A stretch of DNA of 64,000 nucleotides from Mortierella alpina. Lineage: Eukaryota; Mortierellomycota; Mortierellomycetes; Mortierellales; Mortierellaceae. Below, one piece after another: positions 1-11,521 of this stretch. Position numbers and translations under genes: made by a program. The stretch spans positions 682,001 through 746,000 of the forward strand of contig JANATF010000009.1 in assembly GCA_029449245.1 (NCBI GenBank). The letters are read 5' to 3'. Position 1 is the first letter of the stretch. The number at the start of each line of letters is the position of its first letter. The notes under the pieces were generated by a model. That model had not been told where the DNA came from, ran no database searches, and was given only the letters and a program-made list of their open reading frames with translations.

Positions 1-2
1 AG

Positions 3-128
3 CACGGCGAGAATATCACGTTGTCATTAGTGGATCTCAAGGATGCATACAAGGTCGCTCCCGATGCCAAGCTGCTCAGTGCCCTAGCACTATTCCACGC
101 GCTCAAGGCTGAGGGCAAGATAAAGTAA
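3..128 (+). CDS. 3' end of an unidentified gene (partial)
   Basis: One open frame runs from the window edge to a TAA stop and gives 41 residues ending in LFHALKAEGKIK. An AATAAA signal at 187-192, 59 nt after the stop, supports a real gene end. The piece is a helical, Lys/Ala/Leu-rich C-terminus. It loosely recalls the small winged-helix tails of ESCRT-II-type proteins, but the match is too weak to name a family. The upstream exons lie outside the window. Confidence 0.6.
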   Translation, partial: HGENITLSLVDLKDAYKVAPDAKLLSALALFHALKAEGKIK

Positions 129-265
129 CGTGGAGGCACATTCCATGAACGTGAAAGCGATATAGGTCCTTTCATTTTTCCAATTCAATAAAGTCTCGGT
201 GAAGCGGACAACGTGAAGAACTGTAATGCCTAGTGTCTGAGATTTTTTTTGTCTATTACTTTTTG

Positions 266-1532
266 TCATGACTGAAGCATATCCTCCAGCAAGCGCAGGA
301 CTCTGATCTGAGCTGCAATCCTAATCGGATCCTGCGTGAGAGACATAGTCGGCACTCCTGCTCTAGAAAGCGACTCCTGCACGGCCGTAATTTCCTTATC
401 CATCTTGCGAATCACATGCTTGTCAAACTGCTTCAGCTCCTCCTTGTGTGCATTCTTGGTCCTTTGCATCTGAGCCGTGATATTGACACCCATGATCTCG
501 CTGTTTTCCAATTGCGTATACAAGTAAAGAGTTGCCAGAAAAAAGAGCGTTAGAAAAGTGAACCAAAGGGACCAAGGATAGTGTCAGAGAGACGCACACA
601 TGGTTTTTTGACAAGCAGCGTGTTATGACCGCAGTCGTGCAACATACCTCGCCTGGAGTTGGATCAGAGCCTTCTTGTGTTTCTCAAGCACGGCTTGACG
701 ATCCTCAAAGAGTGATTTCTCCATGTTGATCTAAAAGTATGCAAAAGCGATTGTGTTAGCAGTCTGCCGTCATACCTAACCTCAGGATCGTATTGCGAGT
801 CATTATCTTCAGAGGCAAGGGTGATGGTACCTGTCTCTCCTGTAGCCTTTTGATCTCGCCCAGCAATGTCCCACCCTCTTGCGCATCGGCCTCTGCAATG
901 GCTGCCAACCTCTTGAGCAACTGTGGTGTTATCTTTCCATTGCTATAGTCCTCTACAACTGGATGTGCTGCCAGAGGTGTGGGAGGAGATAGGACGGGGT
1001 ACAGTGGTACAGCAACGGGCGAGGATGAGGTCGATGACAACGAGGTCGCTGGATCTCCCGCCTGCTTGAGTTCTTTCAACAGTGCCTCGATGGACGGGGT
1101 CGCGTCGGTTGCTACATTTGCAACTCCTGGATCATAGTAGCCCTGAGACATAGGTGCGATGTGCTGTTGATGTCCATGCTGATTCCTGTCGTATTCCTGT
1201 CGTGCCTCCTGGATAGCCGTGTTCGATAGGTAGCCGGGAAAGGCAGCCAGGTTGGCAAGAAGGGAGGCTGCGTTCGCACCCAACGTCTGTGCAGGCGTTG
1301 CGTTTGCTCCATGTGACCAAGTCGACATGGGCTGCTGCTGATACTGTGCCGGTTGTGCTGTATGTGAAGTCTCTGGCGGTGGCGGACTGGCAGGCCTGGG
1401 TAGAGGGGCGACGCCTGGGTTCATGGGTGTGTAGAAGCGCGACATGAAAGAGGAGGTGGAAGTGGAGGTGGAGGTGATGGCAGGAGGCGGCGGCGGTACG
1501 CCTGCAGGCGGCGTGTTATCCTGCTCGCCCAT
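266..1532 (-). CDS. DGCR6: DGCR6-family coiled-coil protein
   Basis: Three exons (831-1532, 648-730, 266-500) give 339 residues. The first half is low complexity (Pro, Ser, Thr, Gln). The conserved part is C-terminal: a segment beginning ITPQLLKRLAAIAEADAQEG, a helical middle, then KMDKEITAVQESLSRAGVPT and a final IRVLRLLEDML helix. This end parallels the animal DGCR6 tail, in which a charged coiled coil leads into a KAGV-type turn and a Leu-rich end helix. The start at 1532 was chosen because the frame upstream runs into the promoter shared with the divergent proteasome gene. The family's biochemical role is poorly known and I infer none here. The Pro-rich N-terminal extension is longer than in the roughly 220-aa animal protein. 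What I see is the helical C-terminal match; the family name is from memory of that motif. Confidence 0.72.
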
Positions 1533-1934
1533 GGTGGTGTGGATGCGGTTGTCCTGACAGAGGTGTGCGTCCAACGAGAGATGGATGGCGCACGCGGCTG
1601 ATCTGCATTCGAGCGAGCGTTGCTGGAGCTGGACGGCGAAGATAGAGGCGAGGGCCAGCACTGAGCGAGCGAGGACGAGATCAGTGGCTGCAGGAACACC
1701 GCTTGCGGGGAGATCCAGTGACGCGGTGGCAACACAGCGTCGCACGTGCTGAGGAGGACTGCCCTTCGTGCCCGCAACGCGCGTCCACTCTTTCGTGGCC
1801 CTGCTGCCTGGACTCCATTTCGTCTCTGCATTCACAGCTGTCCTCTCGAGACTCCCTCACGTCCTTCTCACTCCTGCCTTGTTCTCCTGCTCTTATCGTC
1901 CCGTCTCATCACATCACACCCATCCATCGCCACA
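1533..1934. promoter_or_regulatory. Divergent promoter between DGCR6-like gene and PRE5
   Basis: A 402-bp gap separates two start codons pointing away from each other. The side next to the proteasome gene (about 1800-1930) is rich in C and T, the usual look of a leader in this window. A GGTGGCAAC word at 1725-1733 is one base from the yeast PACE element. No TATA box is obvious. Confidence 0.5.
1725..1733 (+). promoter_or_regulatory. PACE-like word upstream of PRE5
   Basis: GGTGGCAAC matches 8 of 9 bases of the proteasome-associated control element GGTGGCAAA that Rpn4 binds in Saccharomyces. It lies about 200 bp upstream of the alpha6 start. A one-mismatch match is common by chance, about 13 expected in 64 kb on both strands, so this is only a suggestion. 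Confidence 0.2.
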
Positions 1935-3430
1935 ATGGTAATGCCCGACGGCCCACTGACTTATGCTTGATCCCATTGGGCCCACACCCAGAGGGTCTAC
2001 GCAGGGAACAAGCGCGCTACCACCTCTCGGCGCCGTTCATCAACTTGTGAATAACAACTCGTGTCCTCCCTCGCTTTTGTGGCTCTAGTTCCGAAACCAA
2101 TACGACAACGACATCTCGACCTGGTCGCCACAGGGACGTCTTCACCAAATCGAATACGCGCTGGAGGCCGTTAAACAAGGATCAGCCTCGGTCGGTTTGC
2201 GCTCCAACACCCATGTCGTCCTCCTAGCCCTGAAGGTGGGTGTCCCTTTTTTTTTTCTTATGGATAACTGACTTAGTCCGCGCGCGTCATTGTATTGCGG
2301 TACACCTATGGCTGGTCTTTCCGGGTATAAAGAGCTGATTTTTTGGTCCATCCTTTATGATTTTTTTTTACTTGAACAAATAGCGCTCTTCAGGAGAATT
2401 GGCATCGCATCAACAAAAGCTGTTCAGGATCGACAGTCATATGGGTATCGCCATCGCAGGACTGGTATCAGATGCGCGTGTCTTGAGGTACGAGAAAAGC
2501 AACTGTCTGTAGAGCGATTTGCTGGATCATTGGACTTGCAGTGAAGCGAGAGAACAGACTTTTGTGTGTGCTCCATGGGCCGAAATATCTTTTAACGAGG
2601 ACAACTTCTTACCTTTGCATATGGCGAATAGCAATTTCATGAGAACAGAGTGCATGAAGTCCAAGATGATGTATGATCGTCCTATGCCCGGAAGCAGACT
2701 TGTGTCGTTGATCGGCGACAGTACGTATCTCTCTATTCCCTCACAAGATCTATCCTTATCTCCTAAAGAGTCTTTGCATCAACGGTCAAGCAGTGAAAAA
2801 AAAACGCTGCTCCATGCCGATCTGCGCACTTACAATCACTCGCACTTGACATTTTTCTACTACATAGAGGCACAAATCAACACACAGAACTATGGACGTC
2901 GCCCATACGGTGTCGGATTGTTGGTCGGAAGCTACGACGAGGGCTCGGGACCTCATCTGTTCGAGTGCCTGCCTAACGCCAACTGCCTAGAATACTACGC
3001 CATCAGCATTGGCGCCAAAAGCCAGAGTGCAAAGACGTACCTGGAGAAATTCGCTAAGGACTTTGGCGAGAGTAAGTTCTCTTGCTCTTGACCCCCCTGT
3101 CACACCCCACTGGTGTTCCTTATGAAGCCACCTCCTGCAATGGATTCAATGTCACTTACCGATCTATGTGTTCACACTTTTATAGCCGACGTTGATGCCT
3201 TGATCATGCATGGTCTTCACGCCTTGCGCGAGACCCTCCAACAGGACAAGGAGCTGAACGTGAACAACTGCTCTATCGGTGTTGTTGGCAAGGGACAAGA
3301 CTGGGAGCTCATCGAGGGCGATCGTCTTCGCGCTTATCTGGATCAATTAGAATCGGGTGCCCCCACGACAGAAACTACCGCCGCTGCCGCTGAGGACCTG
3401 CCTCAGGGCGAAGCCATGGATACCGAGTAG
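1935..3430 (+). CDS. PRE5: 20S proteasome subunit alpha type 1 (alpha6)
   Basis: Six coding exons (1935-1937, 2089-2235, 2384-2487, 2632-2720, 2868-3071, 3186-3430) give 263 residues, the length of human PSMA1. The alpha-subunit signature follows the start: [20 protein letters not shown], then [17 protein letters not shown]. Later landmarks are [14 protein letters not shown], the [12 protein letters not shown] strand and an acidic tail ending GEAMDTE. Alpha6 is a non-catalytic member of the outer heptameric ring that gates the 20S core. The first coding exon holds only the ATG, followed directly by a GTAATG donor. This start is preferred because the frame opened by that ATG otherwise stops after 11 codons, and the spliced product begins MFRNQYD as in the family. 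A polyadenylation signal AATAAA is at 3546-3551. The gene converges on the kinesin gene with 174 bp between stops. Confidence 0.96.
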
Positions 3431-3604
3431 ACCATTGGGAGTCGAGGTGAAATAAGGGTGAGCGAGAGAGTGTGAAAGAGAGCCGCGAGTTTGAACCACG
3501 ACGAAACAATGAAGACTCTGCCAGCGACCCCTTCAGCAAAAATGAAATAAAAAACATATTGTATTGAGTAAATTGGAGTACAAGAAATGAGCGTCAAGGG
3601 TGTG

Positions 3605-6600
3605 TTATTCTTTGGTCTCTGTGCGAGCGAGTAGAGTGGTATCATGGTCAGCCAAACTTTGTGTTGCCAGGGTCTCAGCAGTTGCAGATGCTGTAGTGTG
3701 ATCGGGCGACAGTACCCGTTCGGGTGCCGGGGGCACGGCTGGGCTTGGGCTGCCACGGGTCTTATCTTGGCCCGCATTATGACCGTGCGCCTGACTCCTG
3801 GACTGTCTTGGAGCTGCATCCACCGCAACGACTGCCCCAGTGGACTTGGATGATATGGCTGCGGACCGCGCTTCGCGAACGATTGCTCTTTGTGTGCCCT
3901 GCGCTGCAGATGCAAGGGGTTTGGTGACAGCTCCGCCTGAACGTTGCTTGCGCAGAATATCGTCATGGTTAGATGGCCGACCAGAGAGGGTCGTCGAAGG
4001 AGCTCGCTTTGTAACGCGACTGATCGGTTGGCGGTGACCGAGTTTGGTTGCGGCCAATGCTGCGTCGGCTGCGGCTTTTGCTCTGGCTCGGGGACCCATG
4101 GGTAATTCTCCTGCCGATTTCGTCTCTGATGCGACGGCACTACGAGCAGTGGTCGAGGACACTGCTGATCGGGCAGGTGCAGTCGATGCCGATGCCAAGG
4201 ATGCTGAGGACAATGTCCTCGGACGAGACGGCGCAGTGACAGATGTCGCATGTGTGCCTGTTGCTGCCACTTGTCTCTTTCGACTTGCTATCAAAAGTGT
4301 AGCAGATGTAGCGTCGTTCATAACCGCCTTGCGCTTCTGGCCAACCACTGCGGCCGGAGTGCGACTTCTGGGCCTGGGATGCGTTTCCGAAACAGACGAA
4401 TCTTCTTTGATCAGCTTTGGCACTGTTCCTGAGATCGAAGAGGCTTCGGACGAGAGCAGCGGTGAGCCAGAGTCGGATCGATGAGTAGGAACCACATCGT
4501 CATCCAGAGCTTTGGCGCCTTCCATGCTGATCGAATCCGCGTCTTTGTGTGCATCGAGACCCGCCTCTAGTGAGCTTTGGAGCGGGTTACGGCCATGCAT
4601 CTCCCACACCTGCTTCCTCAGCGACTCCACGTTTTCCTTGTTTCCAAGTCGTTCTTCCAGTTCTATGGCCTTGAACATCAACCGCTGGTTCTCTATCCGA
4701 AGCTCGTTGTTTTCCTGTTTGATCTTGACGTGGTACTGAAGCTTTTGCTTCGGGTTCTGGTGCTTCATCATGCTCTCGTTCACCATGCCGAGATCCCGAA
4801 CCTGCTCCATCAGCTTGCCGTTCTCAGTTGCCAAGCCTTCAAAGAGCGCCCGGGTTTTATCACGCCTCGCAAGCTGCTGTTGAACCAAAGTCTGCTGTTC
4901 CTCTTTCATGCTCAAGAGAAGTTGCCGTTGAGCAATGAGCTGCTCTTCCTTGAATTTGCGCCTGGATTCCTGAAGCGTCTGCTCCTTCTCGTTTGCCTCC
5001 TGCTCCTCCAACATCGCCCTGCCTTCGTTCAACGATCCTTCAAGACGCTCAATCTTTGCGCGCTCGTCGTTCAACTCATCCTCCAAGGCTGTCAATCTCT
5101 CCTTTTGAGTCCACGCTTGCTCCTGCAGGCCTTGCATTTCCGTCGTCTTTTGCTGTACCGCCTCAAGCGCCTGTTCAACCTCCTGTTCCGCGTTTCTCCG
5201 TTGGACGTCAACCTCCTTCAGCCGCTTCTCCATCTCGTCAGCAATTTTCATGGTGTTCGCCTTCGCGTCCTCCAGCAGCTGTTCATTCATCTCTTGCGCT
5301 AGTATCAGGTTCGCCTCCAATTGCGCGTGCTTTATCGTTGCCTGGCTCAACTCCTCGCGGGCCTTCTCCAATTCCATGGTCCGCTTCAGCTCACGTTCAT
5401 GAAAGCCTTGTTGCTGTCGTTCCGTTATGGTGGGTCCAAGATCCGCAAACTGGGCTCGCAGCTCCCGGAACTTGCGCTTGTATTCTTCATTCAACATATT
5501 CTCGTTGGTCTTGACCGCAAGATCATTCCGAGCCTTGCTCAATTGATGCTCCAGCTCATCTTGGACAGTCCTGTACTCCATTTCCAACATACGGTTGCTG
5601 TCGCGCGCCTCCTCGAGCTTTTGGTCTGTTTCACTGATCTTTCGCGCCATCTCAGAGATCTTTTCCTGAAGTTCGACCTTAACCGTCTCCAAGCGGCTCT
5701 TTTCCCATTGATCCTGCTGTGTCTGCAAGGTCATGGCGCCGAGCCCCTGCCTCTGCTCCTCCAGAGTCGCTTCCTGCTTTTGAGAATTAGCTGAAAGGGT
5801 CTCGATTAGGGACTCGAGGCGGATTTTTTCCTTCTTCAAGTCGTCGGATTCAAGGCCAAGTACACGGTACAGCTCCTTGGTTTCAGCCAGTTCCGCCATG
5901 GTGGTCTTGTTCGCTTGAAGTGCCTCGTTTGCTTCGTCCATCGTCTGCTGAAGTTGTTTCATGGCAACCTCTACTGCTCGAGTCTGCTCTTCCACTTCCG
6001 CCTTGAGTGCATGGATCTCCTGCTCGTGGCTCTCCACGAGGGACTGCTTGGTCGTCTGCAACACATCCTCTGCTTCCTGTCGCATAATGGATCGGCATTC
6101 TTCCATCTCTTTCGAGTGCTTCTCTTCCAAAGCCTTGATACTATCCTGGGCATGTTGCTCATTCTCCTGAAGCGATCGTGTGATTTCCTCTGCCTTGCTC
6201 TCGAGCGACAGTCTGCTCAAGGCGAGCTCGCTCTCCAAGGCCTCAACTCGCTCCAGCGCCGTTTTCAAGTCGGATTCCAGAACCTCCTTGCGGGCTATCT
6301 CGGCCTATGTTGATTAATATGATCGCTTAGAACCACTGTAGCGCAAATTACCCCCAAGTAGTACGCGTGAAATATCGGACACTGAACGTGTAAAATTACC
6401 TTGAGCTTAGACTCATGCTGCTCCAGCGCCTGATCAAACTTGGTGTTGTACTCTTGTGACGCTTCCGTGGTTGACTTGCGCAGATCCTGAAGCTCCTTCT
6501 CCAGTGTGGAGCACAAGCCCTCTAGCCTCGACTTTTCTGCCCCCAAATTCTCGCAATTCTGTGCCAGCTGATGTTGCTCCTTAACCAGCTCCGAGCGCGT

Positions 6601-9600
6601 ACTTGTCGTCTGCGTTCTCTCTTGCTCTAGCTGCCTCTCCAGATCTTCCTTGGCTCGCAGGATGTCAGCCTTGGTATCTTCCCACCTGGACTCCTTTTCT
6701 TGGAATTCATTAATCCTCTTCATGTTGTACTCGACCTGATGATCATACTCCTTCTGATTCTCGACTAAACGATGCCGGGACTCATCGAGATCCTTCGCGG
6801 TGGCTTTGAGTTGTCGATCCGCCTCAAGATAATTGGCCTTAAGATGATCCAGCTCCTCCTCAACCTTTATGGAAGCCTGCCGCATTGTCTCCATGAGCTG
6901 GACTTGTTCCTTCATCTCCTTGTTCAGGTCCATGATATCCCGCGATGCCTCCTGCTCCATTGTGGCGAGAGCATTGCGACTTTTCTGCAGCTCTTGCCCC
7001 AATTGCTCCGCCTGGTTGGTGGCCTGCTCAAGACACTTTTCCATCGTGATCAGCTGGAACTGTGAATCCGCATATTCCTTTTCGAGAGAAGCCTTCTCAT
7101 CAATCAGCACCGAGTTCTCGTCCTTGAGCCGGTCGATATCACGCTTCAGCAACGTCATCTCCACGGTGTCCTCGCTATGCATGGTCGAGTGGGCCGACAG
7201 GTTATCGGAGAGATTCTTGCCTAAGGGTGAATCGTCCGTGTCGTTTACAGTCCCGACAGCCTTGCCCTGCTGCGGGGTGGTGCTTTCAGAGACGGGAGAT
7301 ACTTGATTCTCGTGATCGCCACCGTCCAGCAACTGGGGTTCAGATCTTCCGTGGTTGCCAGAGAGTCGGCGATATTCTGCTTGTCGTGACTTGGTAACTC
7401 GTTGCAGGAGGGATTTCATGTCACTGGAGAAACGTCTGTCAGCATCCCGAACCTTTGGTGGCGACTCTTGCATGAGGTCTTCAATGCCCTCAACCTTGGG
7501 AAAGTCGACATCCTCCATATCCTGATGGCTCTTGGGCGTGGTAGCGCCATGCTTGAGACGCAGGGCTTCGTTCTCTTCCCCGAGCTGCACGATCTTTTCT
7601 GCGAGATTGTAAACATATTCCTTGTCCTTTTTCTCCTTCTCCTCAAAGTCCTCCAGGCTTGCTTGGAACCTCTCATACTTTTGCAACATCTCTCGCAAGC
7701 TGAGATTCTCGGCCTTCACCTTCAGCATTTCTATAGGATTTGAACAGGTTGGTCATATATAATTAGCAAACATTCAGACCCCATTGGTTGTCTGATGTTA
7801 GCAATTAAACACTGCAGAAAACATACCTGGGTGAAAGTCGAGCTGCCTGCGGAGCTGCGCTACCTCCTCCTGCAACGCACCCTTCTCGGCTTCCAGAACC
7901 GCATTGGTGGCACCTTTCCGATTAGCTGCCAGGGCACTATCCTTGAACTTGATAATTAACTGGGCTGACTGGATCTGCTTCTCTCTAGCTTTACACGCGT
8001 CGTCCAGCATAAATCCCTTCTGAGCCATTGCCAGGTGTTCCTCCTGCTCCTTTCGCAGTCGACTTAGAGTCTCTCGAAGCAGCTTGTTGGTGACACTAGT
8101 GTCTTCGACTAGAAGATTGAGAGATAGGGCAGTGCGTTAGCACTTGCTTGTGATTGAGAGTTAGTGGTACAAATCATGGCGATACCAATATGGAAACTCA
8201 CCTCCTCCTGGACTTTGTTTCGACGCCAATTCAGCCTTCAATCTTTGAATTTCAGCCCTGAGCTCGTTAACGTTTCCTTGCACGTCCTCGTTGACAACGG
8301 CCTATGAAATTACAAGTTGGTATGTTATTAATCCACAGTTCAGGCAGGTCTCTCTGGATTTTACTAGCGTATGACTGTGTCTGGATGATCGGTACCTTGT
8401 TCCTGATCATTTTGGCGCGCTGTGCAAAGCGGAGCGTGCTCAGACTCTCCTGGTAACACAATGCTGAGGGCGATACATTCGCTACAATGAAGGTGTTAGA
8501 GTTTCCTCCGAGTGAGTCCTTTAAAAGGAATGTCAATCGACTATCGCGGTAGTGCTATTCAGCACGACAACATTTGAAACTCGTTAGTTCCTGATCCATA
8601 GACATTGCTTCCATAGCCGTTGAGCATCACACCGCACAACTTCTTACCACATGACGGGAATGGCCTCCTGCAATCTCTCCAAGTGCATTGATGACTGATC
8701 CTAGGCAGAGCAGACTCCTGTTGATATTTCCAGCCTCCCGTAGACGCTGCCCCTCAGTATTGGCCTGCTTTTGGCGTTCAGATCCGGCTAAATCAACGAG
8801 GTTGAACCTTGACTCTCGAATATGGTTGATTCCATCCACAAGTGCCATGGACTGGATGGTGAGCGTAAGCACAGTGTGTGAGCGACTCGATTCCCGATTC
8901 ATGGCTGTTGCACTAATATGACGGTTGGCCGCTCCTTGTTCAAAAAGCTATGAATGGACAAGTAGGGATATCAGAAAAGATGTGCCTACAAAACCTCACG
9001 AACCAAGTCATTCGCTGTACATGCAGTTTACCTTATATGCATCCTCAGGATTGTGAATGGACTCTTCTGTGACACCATCGACATAGACCCCGCGTTTGAT
9101 ATCCTCGCGTGTTGCTCGCGCTGTTGTCGAATTGTCAAGCAAGTCGTAGATCATCTCATTATAGCTATTGGTGAGTTCAGTTAGTTGATCGCTCATGTTT
9201 ATCGTATTCCTGATGATGTCGAATGAATTCGCCCTGAATCACTTACATCTCGACATATGATGCTTTGCATAGGTACTTGACAGAGCTGACCATCTGCTCC
9301 TCTTTCGCAATCAACGCAAATACTAAGAGTTGGAACCAAGAAGGCAATGTGCAGCCATATTAGCCGGCAGATTCATTGAACCAGTAGAGTAATCCACTCA
9401 AAAAGTCTCCACACACAACTTGAAAGAAGATGCTCACGTACAATACTCCATGCATCGGGGAATGATTCCGCGATCTCTATGATTGCCAAGACTAGTCATA
9501 TTTGATGGTCCTTGCATCGTGTATGTTTTGCCGCTGCCTGTTTGGCCATAGGCGAAGATTGTCTATACGCGACCACCGTGATGAAAGATGGTGTTTAATT

Positions 9601-10155
9601 AGCTTCTCTTCTCCATTGTTTTTTAGAAGCCCACTACCTGTATGGCTCCTTGCTTCTTACTCCGTTATATCCTTTGACGCACTGCTCGACTATCGTTCTC
9701 CCGACATCACTAGAAAGCAAAGTAAACGTCTATATGTAAGCCAGGTCTGAACAATGTTCTAACGTTCAACAGTACAGATCCATAGCCACGCGCTCCATAC
9801 TTGAAAACCTGCTCTTGAGACGTATTCTCTCCGCCTACGCAGTCGTATGTAAAAGTATCGTTCCTGGACGCTGTCCCGATTGAAATATGATTTGGCTGGA
9901 GAACCGAGACTGTCGCGCTGCTTTGGCTCCCTTGACTACTGCCGCTATAAACTTCCGAGGCCGTTTCACGCTCGTTTGGTGGCCGCACTCTGACATATAC
10001 TTTGACGTGATCTGAGGCACCTGCCCATAGTCTAAAGGTTGCAATGAGTAATTAGAACTCTTGGCTCTCAAGAACAACGCCACCACAATCCCTCATAACG
10101 AAACATGCTTTTCGGGACACGTACGCTTGAGATGCAATGCCGGTTCATGGAGCAT
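3605..10155 (-). CDS. KIF15: Kinesin-12 (KIF15-type) motor with long coiled coil
   Basis: Twelve exons (10125-10155, 9801-10020, 9661-9709, 9442-9562, 9247-9322, 9032-9164, 8648-8947, 8396-8554, 8202-8301, 7827-8108, 6400-7730, 3605-6304) sum to 5502 nt and 1833 residues. The N-terminal motor (about 13-365) has VYVRVRPP, P-loop GQTGSGKT at about 106-113, switch I NRESSRSH at about 227-234, switch [13 protein letters not shown] and [11 protein letters not shown]. The phrase [18 protein letters not shown] and the neck after the motor ([17 protein letters not shown]) point to kinesin-12. Residues about 365-1490 are almost unbroken coiled coil; the last ~340 are basic and Ser/Ala/Thr-rich, a likely microtubule- or regulator-binding tail. 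KIF15 proteins are plus-end mitotic motors that crosslink spindle microtubules. The 31-nt first exon is the least certain: its phase fits, but another upstream ATG or acceptor is possible. The rest is well supported by phase and motifs. Confidence 0.93.
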
Positions 10156-10339
10156 GGACAGCAAGGAGGGGAGCAGGAAGCAGAAAGTAGGAGAGTGGAT
10201 AATGGAATAAGGAGGTAGTAGACGAATGGCTGTTAGGGAGCTGATTTCCTTGCATTCAGGCCAGGGTTTGTCCACCTTGTTCCTAGGCGGCAGCGTTCGG
10301 CGGTACCTGGTGCTGGTGCAGACAGCATGGCTGTGGTGT

Positions 10340-10367
10340 GTAGTGCGTAGTGCGTAGTGCGTAGTGT
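10340..10367. repeat. 7-bp tandem repeat (GTAGTGC x4)
   Basis: Four head-to-tail copies of GTAGTGC, the last ending in T, lie in the kinesin/PET100 intergenic region. It is a simple microsatellite. Confidence 0.85.
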
Positions 10368-10381
10368 TGATGATGCGTGCT

Positions 10382-10418
10382 GCTGTTAGGACGGGCTGTT
10401 AGGACAGGCTGTTAGGAA
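10382..10418. repeat. Short tandem repeat (GCTGTTAGGA x3)
   Basis: Three copies of GCTGTTAGGA are separated by 2-3 nt, just beside the 7-bp repeat. Confidence 0.8.
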
Positions 10419-10664
10419 CGAGGATGCGGTGGCATGAGGCGTGTACGACTGAAGGAATGTATGGCCGAGAAAAGAAACGCGCTTTTGTGGTTCTTTCTTT
10501 ATTTTCTCTTTTCGAGCCCAGAGCGCGTCCTGTGCAAATTACGCTTAAGGGCGCCCACCTCTCCTTTGAAGGCACCCTCACAGTGAGCTCAGGTCAGGTC
10601 AGGTCAATATACAACCCTTTGTCCCCCCTTCCCCAAACGCTCGCCTCAAGAACACATTACAGCA

Positions 10665-11419
10665 ATGGCCGGCCCTAAGCTCGAGGTTTTCAAGGCACGT
10701 CCTGCACTTACCCTGCACTCCACCATCGTCCCCGTCGGCCACCCGTCAACCGTACAACGCTACCTGCCTCCTTTCTGAGGGCTAATGTCCCGCCATTCTT
10801 CTTTCCCACCACCATAGTTCGGCGTGTATATTTTCACACCAGTCATGTTCATGGTGTACTTTGGTAATCCAGCCTCTGTTCCTGGAATGTCAACCCTCCT
10901 TCCGGTGGGCGTTTCTCTCCGGCACGCAGACTGATCCACAATTTGAATCCCCCTTTCTCTGCAATCCTTCTTTAGGCGCACCCGAGTTCTATGACAAGCA
11001 TGTCCGAAATGTATGTTTGTTCGCGGCATCCGCTTGCGTAGAACAGTCACTTGCCGGTCGGGTACCGGATCAGACGAAAACCTTGGCCGTCTGTCTCCCT
11101 TGGGCGGCTCTGTCACTACCTAACGATGTGCCACTTCTGACTCACTCCTCTCTCTCTCTCGCCCTCTTCTTTAGTCCAAGTTCTGGCCTGCCCCCGAGGC
11201 TGTCAATGTAAGAATCATGATCTATCACTGCATGCCTTCAGTCCTAGGCGATCGTCCCCAAAGGTAATCCCCCCAACTAATTTCGCGCATCGTGCTCTGT
11301 TCTAGACCCGCACCGGTATCGACAAGAAGGAGCTGCTTTACGAGGTTGAGCGCTTGAAGCAAGAGCGCCTGGCAAGAAGGGCTGCTCGTGAGGGCGTACC
11401 CGAGGACAAGAATGTATAG
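10665..11419 (+). CDS. PET100: Cytochrome c oxidase assembly protein Pet100
   Basis: Five small exons (10665-10694, 10818-10863, 10976-11010, 11175-11207, 11306-11419) give 85 residues. The N-terminus MAGPKLEVFKFGVYIFTPV is the Pet100 hallmark: a short basic lead into one membrane segment (FGVYIFTPVMFMVYFG). An EFYDKHVRNSKFWPAPEAVN stretch and a charged helix (KKELLYEVERLKQERLARRA) follow. Pet100 is anchored in the mitochondrial inner membrane and helps assemble complex IV. The first intron starts with GC rather than GT: only an AAG/gcacgt junction keeps the frame into FGVYIF, since the nearby GT leaves the wrong phase. The stop lies 102 bp from the convergent Zn2Cys6 gene. Confidence 0.92.
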
Positions 11420-11521
11420 GATGGGAGGCACTCCCTTATATTAAAAATGGAACATGAGCAATATGATACAAAGATACTAAAAACAACACGCTGTGTGTGC
11501 ATCCTGGACGCGCCAGCCTCC

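Larger units (their letters stand above)
10156..10664. promoter_or_regulatory. Divergent promoter between kinesin-12 and PET100
   Basis: This 509-bp gap holds two tiny tandem repeats (10340-10367 and 10382-10418), three head-to-tail AGGTC words at 10591-10605 about 60 bp upstream of PET100, and a C-rich leader up to the PET100 start. I see no gene in it. Confidence 0.5.

Noticed and set aside
4577-5302. Long plus-strand frame opposite the kinesin coiled coil (Leu/His-rich)
   Set aside because: It mirrors the Glu/Gln/Leu codons of the coiled coil on the other strand; no family match or splice logic.
10591-10605. Three AGGTC words resembling nuclear-receptor half sites
   Set aside because: Fungi lack classical nuclear receptors of that type; treated as a simple repeat.
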